From: Pseudomonas denitrificans (nom. rej.)
Lineage (GTDB): Bacteria > Pseudomonadota > Gammaproteobacteria > Pseudomonadales > Pseudomonadaceae
Assembly: GCF_008807415.1 (NCBI RefSeq)
Contig: NZ_CP043626.1
Span: 434,001-498,000, forward strand
Reading direction: 5' to 3'
Length of the DNA: 64,000 nt
Positions 32,489 to 41,500 of the stretch are shown here, in pieces. Every line of letters starts with the position of its first letter. The first letter of the stretch is position 1. The notes under the pieces were generated by a model. It was not told the origin of the DNA and did not search any database. It was given only the letters and a program-made list of their open reading frames with translations. The position numbers were made by a program, and so were the translations under genes.

Positions 32489-32710
32489 GGTTTCCTCCGT
32501 GATGGCGGGCCTGCCTGCAGCCTAGGAGTGGAAATTGTCAGTCGGAGCCGGGTGTCCTGTGGGAGCTTTCGGGCGTCGAACCGGGCAGTGATTCGCCAGT
32601 GAACTTTCGCCCGCAAGCGATTGTTCTGGCCGCCATTTTGTAACGCCTAATACACCCCGGAGTGTTATCATTTCCCGCATCTGCCCTCGATGGGCGCATG
32701 GGACACCACC

Positions 32711-32770
32711 ATGGACTTACCCAGTAGTTACTCAGAACCCCGATTGCGTACACACGACCTGATGTATTGA
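32711..32770 (+). CDS. Putative mgtE leader peptide (19 aa)
   Basis: A 19-codon open frame, MDLPSSYSEPRLRTHDLMY, ends 40 bases before mgtE. A weak GGGA lies eight bases upstream of its ATG. Its stop directly abuts a hairpin (32772-32798) whose 3' arm touches the mgtE ribosome site. The layout is that of a translational leader controlling a magnesium transporter. No homology is claimed. Confidence 0.45.
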   Translation: MDLPSSYSEPRLRTHDLMY

Positions 32771-32771
32771 T

Positions 32772-32798
32772 CCCCTCTGGCCCGTTCTGCCACTGGGG
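32772..32798 (+). promoter_or_regulatory. Hairpin in the mgtE leader next to the ribosome site
   Basis: CCCC-TC-TGGC and GCCA-CT-GGGG form a stem with a 2x2 internal loop and a 7-base apical loop. The 3' arm runs into GGTGGAG, the mgtE ribosome site, so folding could reduce mgtE translation. Confidence 0.5.
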
Positions 32799-32810
32799 GT
32801 GGAGCGTGCT

Positions 32811-34253
32811 ATGACCGAAGTAGAAGCCAAGAAGCCGCAGGAAAGCCTGCAGGACCGCCTCAACCAGGTGGTCGACCTGCTGCACAAGCACAAGCTGGTG
32901 GAAGACCTGACGCATCGTCAGGAAGGCCAGCATCAAGACCTCGTCGAAAACTTCGTGCACCGCCAGAACCTGGCGGAACTCCAGCGCAAGCTGGAAGAGC
33001 TGCACCCGGCCGACATCGCCCACATCCTCGAATCCCTTCCGCTGGATGACCGCCTGACGGTCTGGCAGCTGGTCAAGGCCGAGCGCGACGGCGACATCCT
33101 CCTCGAGGTCTCCGACTCCGTACGAGAGACCCTGATCGCCGACATGGACGATCACGAGATCCTCGCTGCGGCCAGGGACATGGACGCCGACGAACTCGCG
33201 GACCTCGCGCCGGAACTGCCGCGCGATGTGGTCCACGAGCTGATGGAAAGCCTCGACCAGCAGCAACGCGAGCGTGTGCGTTCGGCGCTGTCCTACGAGG
33301 AAGACCAGGTCGGCGCGCTGATGGACTTCGAGATGGTCACCATCCGCGACGACGTCAGCCTGGAAGTGGTGCTGCGCTACCTGCGTCGACTGAAGGAGCT
33401 GCCGGGCCATACCGACAAGCTCTTCGTGGTCGACTACGACGGCGTGCTCAAGGGCGTGCTGCCGATCAAGCGCCTGCTGGTGAACGATCCGGACAAGGAC
33501 GTGGCTGAAGTCATGGCCACCGATCCGGTGACTTTCACCCCCGACGAGGACGGCTATGACGCCGCCCAGGCGTTCGAACGTTACGACCTGATTTCCGCCC
33601 CTGTGGTGGACAAGAACGGTAAGCTCATCGGCCGTCTGACCATCGACGAGATGGTCGACCTGATCCGTGAGGAAAGCGAAAGCGAAGTCCTGAACATGGC
33701 CGGTCTGCGCGAGGAAGAAGACATCTTCGCCTCGGTCTGGAAGTCGGTCGGCAACCGCTGGGCGTGGCTGGCCACCAACCTGGTCACCGCCTTCATCGCC
33801 TCGCGGGTGATCGGCCTGTTCGAAGGCTCCATCGAGAAGCTGGTGGCGCTGGCCGCGCTGATGCCCATCGTGGCCGGCATCGGTGGCAACTCCGGCAACC
33901 AGACCATCACCATGATTGTCCGCGCCATGGCACTGGATCAGATCCAGACCAGCAGTGCCAACCGCCTGCTGCGCAAGGAGCTGGGCGTAGCGCTGGTGAA
34001 CGGCCTGGTATGGGGTGGAGTGATCGGTCTGGTCGCCTTCTACCTGTACGGCAACTGGGAGCTGGGCGCGGTCATGACCGGCGCCATGACGCTCAACCTG
34101 CTGCTCGCCGCGCTGATGGGCGTGTTGATCCCGATGACGCTGCTGCGCCTGGGTCGCGACCCGGCCATGGGCTCCAGCGTGATGATCACCGCCATGACCG
34201 ACAGCGGCGGCTTCTTCATCTTCCTTGGGCTAGCCACGCTGTTCCTGATGTAA
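32811..34253 (+). CDS. mgtE: Magnesium transporter MgtE
   Basis: A 480-residue MgtE Mg2+ channel. The cytoplasmic N-domain (about 30-150; LHPADIAHILESLPLDDRLT) is followed by two CBS domains (about 150-275; VMATDPVTFTPDEDGYDAAQ). The connecting helix and five membrane helices (about 300-480) come next, including the pore region LMPIVAGIGGNSGNQTITMI and MTLNLLLAALMGVLIPM. ATG 32811 gives the 480-residue length of P. aeruginosa MgtE. In P. aeruginosa MgtE level affects type III secretion genes. A leader peptide and hairpin precede it. Confidence 0.94.
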   Translation: MTEVEAKKPQESLQDRLNQVVDLLHKHKLVEDLTHRQEGQHQDLVENFVHRQNLAELQRKLEELHPADIAHILESLPLDDRLTVWQLVKAERDGDILLEVSDSVRETLIADMDDHEILAAARDMDADELADLAPELPRDVVHELMESLDQQQRERVRSALSYEEDQVGALMDFEMVTIRDDVSLEVVLRYLRRLKELPGHTDKLFVVDYDGVLKGVLPIKRLLVNDPDKDVAEVMATDPVTFTPDEDGYDAAQAFERYDLISAPVVDKNGKLIGRLTIDEMVDLIREESESEVLNMAGLREEEDIFASVWKSVGNRWAWLATNLVTAFIASRVIGLFEGSIEKLVALAALMPIVAGIGGNSGNQTITMIVRAMALDQIQTSSANRLLRKELGVALVNGLVWGGVIGLVAFYLYGNWELGAVMTGAMTLNLLLAALMGVLIPMTLLRLGRDPAMGSSVMITAMTDSGGFFIFLGLATLFLM

Positions 34254-34272
34254 CGCCAGCCCTGCCGAAAAG

Positions 34273-34296
34273 GCCGCCCGCGAGGCGGCTTTTTTG
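34273..34296 (+). terminator. Rho-independent terminator after mgtE
   Basis: GCCGCC pairs with GGCGGC around CGCGA and is followed by six T residues. Confidence 0.9.
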
Positions 34297-34333
34297 TGCC
34301 TGTGGTTATGCGGCACCGGTAAATCGCGGGCAT

Positions 34334-34358
34334 GAAAAAGCCGGCTCAAGGCCGGCTG
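34334..34358 (-). terminator. Rho-independent terminator for amrZ
   Basis: On the reverse strand AGCCGGC pairs with GCCGGCT around CTTGA and is followed by TTTTTC. It lies just beyond the amrZ stop. Confidence 0.85.
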
Positions 34359-34378
34359 TTTCGGGTGTTGCGAACGAA

Positions 34379-34711
34379 TCAGGCGTCGTTCTGTGCCATC
34401 TCGGCATCGTGCGCGATCAGGGCGATCAGTGCGTTCTGCTGACGATGGGTCAGCTGGCGGAAGCGCTGCAGCAGTTCGCGTTCGTGCAGGCTGAGCTCCG
34501 GGCTGTCCAGGCGGATGCCCAGGTTGTCCTGCAGGGCGCCTTCCTGCAGCAGGCTCTGTTCGAGACGCGCGATGATCTCGGAGTTCATGCTGCGATGGTG
34601 GCTGCGAGCGACGTCGGCGATACGCTCACGCATGCCTTCGGGCAGACGTACGACGAACTTGTCAGCGGTACGGCTGGAGTAGGTGGGGGTTGCCTGTTTC
34701 AATGGGCGCAT
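34379..34711 (-). CDS. amrZ: Ribbon-helix-helix transcription factor AmrZ
   Basis: A 110-residue Arc-family DNA-binding protein, nearly identical to P. aeruginosa AmrZ (AlgZ). The flexible N-terminus [13 protein letters not shown] is followed by the DNA-contact strand [15 protein letters not shown] (Lys/Val/Arg facing the groove), helix [19 protein letters not shown], and a C-terminal tetramerisation part ([19 protein letters not shown]). AmrZ activates alginate and twitching genes and represses flagellar and several c-di-GMP genes. It is convergent with mgtE with back-to-back terminators. In the P. putida/fluorescens lineage amrZ also sits near rsmA. Confidence 0.96.
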   Translation of the reverse strand: MRPLKQATPTYSSRTADKFVVRLPEGMRERIADVARSHHRSMNSEIIARLEQSLLQEGALQDNLGIRLDSPELSLHERELLQRFRQLTHRQQNALIALIAHDAEMAQNDA

Positions 34712-35198
34712 ACTTTAAACCTGTAAGTCAGGGAGGCCGATGCCATGGGTCAGCGTTCGTTCAGGCCCTTTGACAGCGATTTCCAGTGGCCGTTCAGCGC
34801 GTCGTCAAAGCTTTTGAAAAAATATCCAATAACTTGACGTCAAACCTTCGGCATATTGTGTCTCGGGTGAAGGCTAAATGCCAGCACCAATCGTCCGAAA
34901 TGAGACCGCCTAGGCAGACCCTTCTTTGGATGGGAATTGAAGGGAAAGCTGGCGAAGTGCCCGTTCCAGTCAGCGTAGTCGATGTGTACCGTGCGCCTGC
35001 CTGCCGTTGGGCAGCCTGATGAGGGCACTTCGTCGCGGATTGCCATGATGGCACAGCGCTGGGTGGAGAGTCAGGAGCGGTGGCGGAGGGCAGGCATCGA
35101 TATCGGGATTTCACTGATATCGCACAAGGCTCGGAGTATTATCCGCCCCGCGGATCAGAATTGAAGTAGCGCCGAGCCGCCGGCGCACCGAGAGTTTC
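34712..35198. other. Gene-free interval between amrZ and phnN
   Basis: 487 bases holding the divergent 5' regions of amrZ (minus) and phnN (plus). It has a relatively A/T-rich patch at 34808-34860 and a perfect 10-base palindrome TTGACGTCAA at 34834-34843. Short open frames on both strands lack ribosome sites and family features. No canonical AmrZ box was found by eye. Confidence 0.6.
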
Positions 35199-35762
35199 AT
35201 GACCCCAGGCAGACTGATTTTCCTGATGGGCCCTTCGGGTTCCGGCAAGGACAGCGTATTGCAGGCCGCCAGCGTTCCGCTGGCCGCGATGGATTGCCGG
35301 ATCGTCCGGCGCGTCATCACCCGTTCTGCAGAGGCACGCGGTGAAGAAGCGCATTCGGTGAGCGTCGACGAATTCACCGAGCTGGAGCGCTCCGGCGCCT
35401 TCGCCATGAGCTGGCGCGCCAATGGCCTGCACTACGGCATTCCCCGCGAGATAGACGCCTGGCTTGCCACCGGCCATGACGTGCTGGTCAATGGCTCGCG
35501 CAAGTACCTGCCCGAGGCCCGTCGTCGCTATCCGCGACTGATCGCAGTGCTGCTGAAGGTCGATTCCGAGGTGCTGCGCCAGCGCCTGCTCCAGCGTGGG
35601 CGGGAGACGCTGGCGGAAATCGAGGAGCGCCTGGCGCGCAATGCACATTTCGCCGATGGCCTGCCCGGGCCGCTGGTGGAGCTGGACAACTCGGTGTCCC
35701 TGGACGTGACAGTAGGCCACCTGCTGGAGTTGCTCGCCCCGCCGGACGCCCAGGCCAGCTGA
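35199..35762 (+). CDS. phnN: Ribose 1,5-bisphosphate phosphokinase PhnN
   Basis: A 187-residue kinase of the guanylate-kinase fold: ribose 1,5-bisphosphate + ATP gives PRPP. Walker A is GPSGSGKDS (about 11-19). RIVRRVITRSAEARGEEAHS is the substrate-binding region and SWRANGLHYGIPREID the family signature. In C-P lyase operons PhnN recovers PRPP after phosphonate cleavage. Here no other C-P lyase gene is nearby, so it is a detached copy. It ends two bases before the stop of the convergent GNAT gene. Confidence 0.9.
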   Translation: MTPGRLIFLMGPSGSGKDSVLQAASVPLAAMDCRIVRRVITRSAEARGEEAHSVSVDEFTELERSGAFAMSWRANGLHYGIPREIDAWLATGHDVLVNGSRKYLPEARRRYPRLIAVLLKVDSEVLRQRLLQRGRETLAEIEERLARNAHFADGLPGPLVELDNSVSLDVTVGHLLELLAPPDAQAS

Positions 35763-35764
35763 GG

Positions 35765-36241
35765 TCAGTCCAGGTTCAGCGACAGGCTGACGCCGTGCGG
35801 CGCAAAGCCCATCGCCGCATAGAAGCGGTGCGCCATTTCCCGGTCCTGGTGGCTGGAAAGCGCCAGCTTGTAGCACTTCCAGTCCCGCGCCCACTCCACG
35901 GCCCGGCCGATCAGAGCCTGGCCGATACCCTGGCCACGTGCGCGGCTGTCCACCACCATGTCTTCGAGGATCGCCGAGCGGGCGAAGCCATGAGCTATGT
36001 GCTCGATCAGGTGCAGGGTGCAGGTGCCGAGCAAGGCGCCATCGCGCTCGGCGATCAGCGTCACCCGCGACGGTTGCTGGTTGCTCAGGGCGAGGGCGAG
36101 CAACGCGGTGTCGGGCAGCGGGTCGCGCGCGCCCAATTGCTGCAGCAGCGGAGCGAGGGCCGACGCATCATCGGCCGTGGCGACGCGCACATCGAAGGTG
36201 GCGAAAGGGGAGTCGGGCAGGGCGCCGTCGTCTGTGGTCAT
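35765..36241 (-). CDS. GNAT-family N-acetyltransferase
   Basis: A 158-residue single-domain acetyltransferase. VVDSRARGQGIGQALIGRAV (about 100-119) is motif A with the acetyl-CoA pyrophosphate loop R-x-x-G-x-G. KLALSSHQDREMAHRFYAAMGF is motif B with the usual Tyr. The N-terminus (VRVATADDASALAPLLQQLG) is the alpha1-alpha2 region. It lies tail-to-tail with phnN, which raises the thought of a PhnO-like aminophosphonate acetylase, but sequence alone does not support it. Substrate unknown. Confidence 0.82.
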   Translation of the reverse strand: MTTDDGALPDSPFATFDVRVATADDASALAPLLQQLGARDPLPDTALLALALSNQQPSRVTLIAERDGALLGTCTLHLIEHIAHGFARSAILEDMVVDSRARGQGIGQALIGRAVEWARDWKCYKLALSSHQDREMAHRFYAAMGFAPHGVSLSLNLD

Positions 36242-36333
36242 GGTATTTCTCCGGCTGGCGGAGAAATTATGGACCGGGACGGTGGCGGTGGCATGACAAA
36301 TCGGCCGTCGGTGGTTAACATGCCGACCCGATT

Positions 36334-36410
36334 GTCCCGGTAGCTCAATTGGATAGAGCGTCCCCCTCCTAAGGGGAAGGTTGGAGGTTCGACCCCTCTC
36401 CGGGACACCA
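36334..36410 (+). tRNA. tRNA-Arg(CCU)
   Basis: A 77-base tRNA. Acceptor GTCCCGG pairs with CCGGGAC, then A and encoded CCA. The anticodon loop CTCCTAA gives CCU. A terminator (36418-36442) follows. No integrase gene or duplicated tRNA end is seen, so no island is inserted here. Confidence 0.96.
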
Positions 36411-36417
36411 GTACGCC

Positions 36418-36442
36418 AAGGCCCGCATCTGCGGGCCTTTTT
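36418..36442 (+). terminator. Rho-independent terminator after tRNA-Arg(CCU)
   Basis: AAGGCCCGCA pairs with TGCGGGCCTT around TC and is followed by T residues. Confidence 0.9.
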
Positions 36443-36463
36443 CGTTTCTGCCCGGGGTGGTCA

Positions 36464-37531
36464 TCAGGGCGAATAGGTCACCCGGTTGCGCCCGTTGTGC
36501 TTGGCGTCGTACAGGGCCTGGTCGGCCTTGATCAGCGCCTGGCTGAGGGTGCCGTCGGCGGTGAGATGGGCCAGCCCCAGGCTGATGGTGACGCTGGGCG
36601 TGCCGGGCAGCTCGGCGGTCACGCGGCGCAACTGCTCGACCCGTGACTGAGCCTCCTCCACGCTGATCCCCCACAGGTACAGGCCGAACTCTTCGCCGCC
36701 CAGGCGGGCGAATTCGAAGTCCTGCATTTCATGCTGGATGGCGCGCGCGACGCGGGTCAGCACTTCGTCGCCGATGTCATGCCCGTAGGTGTCGTTGACC
36801 CGCTTGAAGTGGTCGATGTCGATCATCACCAGGTAGCGCTGTTCACCGTCGTTTCCCAGGCGCTGGCCGACGCGGGTCATGAAGGAGCGGCGATTGGGGA
36901 TGCCGGTGAGCACGTCGAGGTAGGCCTGGTCCAGCAGCAGTCTGGCCATGGCGTAGTTGTACAGCTTGGCCTTGCTCAGGTGGTGGAAGATGTAGACCGA
37001 GAGCGCGCTGATGAACAGCGGGTAGCAGACCAGCATGCTGCGCCGCGCGTCCAGGGCCGGCACATCGCCCAGTAGCGGGTTGAGGAAGGTCCAGGTCACT
37101 ACCAGCACGGAATAGAAGGCGAGATTGTTCAGCGGCATCGCGGTGGCACTGTAGAGCACCGTGGCGGCCGCGATCACCAGCCAGGCAGGGCGCAGTGGCT
37201 CCGGCAAGCCGTCGATCACCAGGCGTGCGCCGAGGCTGAAGGTGATGACGAAGGCCAGGTTGAGCCAGTAGAAGTGCACCGCCTTGCGTACGAAGCTGGC
37301 CACCACGGTGATGAGGAAGAACACACCGAGGAAGAGCACCGAGACGTAGGTGAAACCCTGGCCGGCCTGGAAGCTGACGATGAGGTCGAAGAGCAGCCAC
37401 ATGGCGGCGCTCACGGCAAAGATCAGCAGGCTGAGCCCGTGGAGTCGCTCGAAATCGTGCTGGAGGAATTCGGCCCTGATCCCGGCCGGGACGCTTTGCT
37501 TGAGTATCTCGGACTCGATGGTCTTGAACAT
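36464..37531 (-). CDS. Membrane diguanylate cyclase (GGDEF), next to nfr operon
   Basis: A 355-residue protein with six hydrophobic helices in the first 195 residues (a MASE-like sensor) and a C-terminal GGDEF domain (about 205-355). DVLTGIPNRRSF opens it, DIDHFKRVNDTYGHDIGDEV binds metal and GTP, and the active-site motif is RLGGEEFG (about 278), followed by YDAKHNGRNRV. All catalytic residues are present, so it should make c-di-GMP from two GTP. The RxxD inhibitory site five residues before GGEEF is absent, so product inhibition may be weak. It lies 96 bases downstream of the ybcH-like gene on the same strand, suggesting it serves the c-di-GMP-dependent NfrB. Confidence 0.92.
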   Translation of the reverse strand: MFKTIESEILKQSVPAGIRAEFLQHDFERLHGLSLLIFAVSAAMWLLFDLIVSFQAGQGFTYVSVLFLGVFFLITVVASFVRKAVHFYWLNLAFVITFSLGARLVIDGLPEPLRPAWLVIAAATVLYSATAMPLNNLAFYSVLVVTWTFLNPLLGDVPALDARRSMLVCYPLFISALSVYIFHHLSKAKLYNYAMARLLLDQAYLDVLTGIPNRRSFMTRVGQRLGNDGEQRYLVMIDIDHFKRVNDTYGHDIGDEVLTRVARAIQHEMQDFEFARLGGEEFGLYLWGISVEEAQSRVEQLRRVTAELPGTPSVTISLGLAHLTADGTLSQALIKADQALYDAKHNGRNRVTYSP

Positions 37532-37580
37532 GAACCGCCCTGTGCGCGTGTGGGATCGCTCGCGCGAGAATAGCCGAACC

Positions 37581-37614
37581 CGATGCCCACCGCGCTAGCG
37601 TGCGGCGGGCATCG
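37581..37614 (-). terminator. Possible terminator/stem at the end of the nfr operon
   Basis: GATGCCC... and ...GGGCATC with inner CCGC/GCGG pairs form a long GC-rich stem between the ybcH-like gene and the diguanylate cyclase gene. There is no clear T-run on the reverse strand, so it may only partly separate the two. Confidence 0.45.
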
Positions 37615-37627
37615 GGTGGGGGATGTT

Positions 37628-38503
37628 TCAGGGCGTTGCGGAGGTGCTGGGATGCGCGCGCTGGTTGTCCAGCAGCGCCTTGCCCCAGGGTCGGTAGCGC
37701 ACCTCGAACACGGCGCTGGCGTGACAGCCGGTGGACGCGCTGGAAGGCGCGGCAGGTTCGGCGTGGAAAGGCTGGCCGGCGGCACTGGTCTGGCGGAAGG
37801 CTTCGCGGACGATGCCGACCGGGCAGGGCAGGGCGGCGGCGTAAGCCTGGCGCACGCGCTCGGGTAGCGCACCGGTGCCGGCGCCGTCCTGCCACCAGAC
37901 CTGCACGCCGAGCCCGGCAATCTGCCCCAGCCAGTCGCCATACACTTGCGGCGCCAGCTTGCCGCCGGAGAAGGCGCTCAGCTGCAGCGGCGCCTTCAAC
38001 TGGCCGGCGAAGTCCTTGAGCTGATGCTGCAGGGCCTGACGGCGCTCGGCGGCCTGGAAGTGCCAGTCGTCCAGTTCCATCGGCAGGTACCAGGCGGCGA
38101 CGGGCAGTTTCCACTGCTCGCTCACCTGCCGTTGCTGCGCCAGGGAGCGGCCCAGCTGATGCTGCCAGTAGGCCTCCAGGCCGGGCGTGTCCAGCTCGCT
38201 CTGGCGCTGGTAGTAGGCCGGGTCCATGTACAGCCCGAGGACCAGTTGCAGGCCGTTGTCGTGGGCGCTTTTCAGGGAGCGTGCGAGCCAGCCGTTGGCA
38301 CCGCCGAAGTCGGAGTCGCCATAGGCTGTCCACTGCACGATCAGGGTCTTCGCACCCTGGGCCGCACTGGCGCGCCAGATCTGCTGCCACTGCGCGTAGC
38401 TCAGTGCAGCATCGACATTCAGCGGCTGGTAGAACAAACGGTCATCGGCGTGCGCCGTGGCGGCGGAGCACAGCAGGGCCAGGGCGAAAATCAGACGTCG
38501 CAT
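37628..38503 (-). CDS. ybcH: DUF4434-like periplasmic protein, YbcH homologue of the nfr operon
   Basis: A 291-residue secreted protein with signal peptide MRRLIFALALLCSAATAHA. The body (DRLFYQPLNVDAALSYAQWQ, TLIVQWTAYGDSDFG, LQLVLGLYMDPAYY, PVAAWYLPMELDDWHF, LQLSAFSGGKLAP) has the alternating strand/helix layout of a TIM-barrel glycoside-hydrolase-like fold, as in DUF4434. E. coli YbcH sits beside nfrAB in the same way. Its start overlaps the nfrA stop by one base (TGATG), so it is translationally coupled. It may trim or bind the exported glycan; this is inference. Confidence 0.78.
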   Translation of the reverse strand: MRRLIFALALLCSAATAHADDRLFYQPLNVDAALSYAQWQQIWRASAAQGAKTLIVQWTAYGDSDFGGANGWLARSLKSAHDNGLQLVLGLYMDPAYYQRQSELDTPGLEAYWQHQLGRSLAQQRQVSEQWKLPVAAWYLPMELDDWHFQAAERRQALQHQLKDFAGQLKAPLQLSAFSGGKLAPQVYGDWLGQIAGLGVQVWWQDGAGTGALPERVRQAYAAALPCPVGIVREAFRQTSAAGQPFHAEPAAPSSASTGCHASAVFEVRYRPWGKALLDNQRAHPSTSATP

Positions 38504-41500
38504 CAGAAGTTCACCTCGAGTCCCACCAGCCAGCCGTTGGCCTGTTCGTAGAGATTGCCCGCCATGCCCAATTGGTACTCGGTGCGCACGGTGACGTGGG
38601 CGCGGTAGGCGTTGTAGCGGTCCTCGCCGTACCAGTACTGCCAGCGCAGGCCGACGCCGCTGCGCAGGTCCTGGCGCCAGTCGTTGCTCGGGTCCTGCGC
38701 GGAGAACTCGGCAAAGCCGTACGGCATGATCGTCTGCGGCGAGTCCACCGGCAGCTTCCAGGTGTGGCCCTGCTGGTAGCGCGAGACCCACTGGTGATCG
38801 CCAGCGTGGGTCCACCAGGCGAAGTCGGTGTAGAGGAAGCGCTCGTCCCAGTCACTCTCGTCGACGCGCCAGTCGTTGCGGTACTCGCCCTGGTCGAGGA
38901 AGGAGGCGGTGGCGCGCAGCAGGAAGTCTGTCGAGGTCTGTCCGTACTTGTCGCGCTGGCGCACATAGCGCTCGAACTTCTCGGGGGTGCCGATCTCGTG
39001 CAGGCGGATGCCGTCGAAGGCGTAGTCGGAATCGCCGTCGTCGTTCACGGTGTTCTGCTTGTACAGCTCGCTGTAGAGGTTGAGGTTGTAGTCGCCGAAG
39101 GGCTTGTAGCGCAGGCCGAAGCCCGCGGCGAGGGTCTGGGTGTACTGCTTGCGTCCTTCGTTGCCGGCGATCGCCCGGCCATAGACCGAGAGGGTGCTGC
39201 CGTTGCGGGTCGGCTCCTCGCCCAGGGCGTGGTCCCAGATGAAGGTCTGCAGGTTCTGCGATTGCGCGCGGCGGCGGTCGCCGGTCTGAGTGTCACCATT
39301 GAGGATCGGCACCGTGGTGACGCCGGCCGGCGACCAGGTGCTGGCGATGGTCAAGTTGTCGCGCTGGGACATGACCTGGTGCGCGCGGCGCTGGCGGAAG
39401 CGGCGGGCTTCCAGGCTGCCGTACTCGTCATCGGCGGCGACCGGGTCCTGTTCCAGATCGATCACCCGGCGCAGCTCGCGGCGGGCGGCGAAGCTGTCTT
39501 CGGCTTCGTCATAGCGCCAGGCGAGGGTTTCGCCCAGGCGGAAGTCCTCGGGGTAGTCGCGGGTGGCACGCTCCAGGTAGGGGATCGCGGTGCGGCGTTC
39601 TTCCGGGGTGTCGGTGCCGGCCAGGCGCATGCCGTAGTCGGCGCGGAAGCGCGGATTGTCCGGTTCGCGGCGTACCGCCTCGGCCAGCCAGAGTTTGCTC
39701 TGCTGCGTGTCCCCGGCCTTCTGTGCACTGCCGGCGGCGTTGTAGAAGTGCTGGCCATTGGGCTGGTGCTGCAGGGCCTCGCGGTGCCGCGAAAGGGCTT
39801 CGGGGTAATCGCCGCGGGCGTCGGCAATGTTGGCGCCCAGTGCCCAGTCGTCCGCGCTGCCTTTCTTCGCCTGCTGCCAGTAGCGTTCGGCGCCGGCATT
39901 GTCGTTGGTGAGCAACGCGGCGCGGCTGGCGGTGAGACGGGCGTTGTCGTTGAGTTCGCTGGCGGGCAGGGCGTTGAAGATGCGCAGCGCGCCGGCCGGA
40001 TCGCCGGCGGCTTCCAGCGCATAGGCCAGTGGCAGCTGGCTTTGCTTGTCGCCGTGGGCGATCGCGGCCTGGTAGTAGACCACCGCCTCGCCGGGCCGCG
40101 CGGGCATGGAACAGCGGCCGAGGGCGCGTAGCTCGCCGGGGGTGTTGGAGTCCGGGCTCAGGTAGCGTTGCAGGGCGTCGCAGCGCCCGGCTTCGGCGAG
40201 ACGGCCCAGCAGGTAGCCGCGCGAGACCGGGTCGGCCTTGGGCAGCAGGGCTTCGATGCGCGCGACATCCAGAGGCGTGTCGCTGCGCGCGTGAATGCCG
40301 GCCAGGCGCTGAAGCAGCGCAGGAGGCAGGTTGCCCCCGCGGCGGTCGTAGGCGCTCTCCAGCAGTTGCTTGGCGCGTTCGGTGCGCCCGGCGTTGAGGG
40401 CGAGGTAGCTGGCCTGATCCAGCGCCTTTAGGTCGCCGGTCTGGCGGTAGCGTTGTTCCCACAGTGCCGCCGCTTCGCCGGTGCGGCCACGGGCCTGCAG
40501 CAGCTCGGCGCGCTGGCGCACGGTGTCGGGTGTCTGTGGCTGGCGCGAGAGCCAGGCCAGCGCCAGATCGGTGCGCCCCTGGCGCCGCCAGGAGTCCACC
40601 AGTTGGTCGCGCCGGGCGGTGTCCCAGGGTTCGGGAAGCCGGGTGTTTTCCAGCAGGTCGGTGGCGTCCAGGCGCTGGGCCAGCACCAGCCAGGTCTTCG
40701 GGTCGTCAGCGGGTTTGCACTGCTGCAGTTTCGCCAGCGCCGCTGCCTGGTCGTGGCGTGACAGCCATTCGGTGGTTTCCAGGCACGGCCGATTCTGCTG
40801 GTCACTGAGCTTGCTCACCAGCGAGGTGTCGGCGCTGTCGCGGGCGACCTCCAGCAGTTGCGCCTGGCGTGTCGGGTCGTTGCGGTCCTGCTCCGGCAGG
40901 GTGAGCAACCAGCGCTTGGCCACCTCGGTCTGATCGACGGCGATGGCACGGTCGATGATCGCCAGTCTTGCCTGGCGCGCTGCGTTGGCGTCGGGGGCCT
41001 GCTGGATCAACTGCTCCAGCGGCTTTTCTTCCAGGCGCTGGGCGTAGGCGTTGGCCAGGCGGCGCCAGTCATCGGCGGAGAGCTGGTGAGCGGTGGCCAG
41101 CGGAGCCAGCTGGGCGATGGTGGTGTCCCAGTCGCGCAGTTGTTCGGCCCAGTTGGCGCGGGCCTCGCGCAGCACGCGGCCATCGTTGCCCGGTGGCAGG
41201 CTGCCGAGCCAGTCCAGCGCCTTGGCGGCCCCCTGGGTCTGGCCGAGCTTGAGGCTGTAGGCTTGCCACAGGCGTACGCGCTCGTTGGCGTTGCTGGTGT
41301 GGGCCAGCCACTGGTTGATCTGGGCTTCGGGTGGCGGGCCGTTCTCGATCAAGTCCAGGCGCAGTTCGGTCAGGGCCTGCGCGCCGGCATCGGTGCCGGC
41401 CAGTGCCTGGGCTTCCTTCTCGGCATCGTCGAAACGCCGCTGCTTGGCCAGGGACTGGATCAGCAGCGAGCGCGCCTCGGTGTTGTTCGGCACGCGGCCC

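Noticed and set aside
34786..35164. Short open frames between amrZ and phnN
   Set aside because: They lack ribosome sites, family features and conserved composition, and overlap on both strands.
36334..36410. tRNA-Arg(CCU) as a genomic island attachment site
   Set aside because: No integrase, repeated tRNA 3' end or foreign-looking genes lie on either side.
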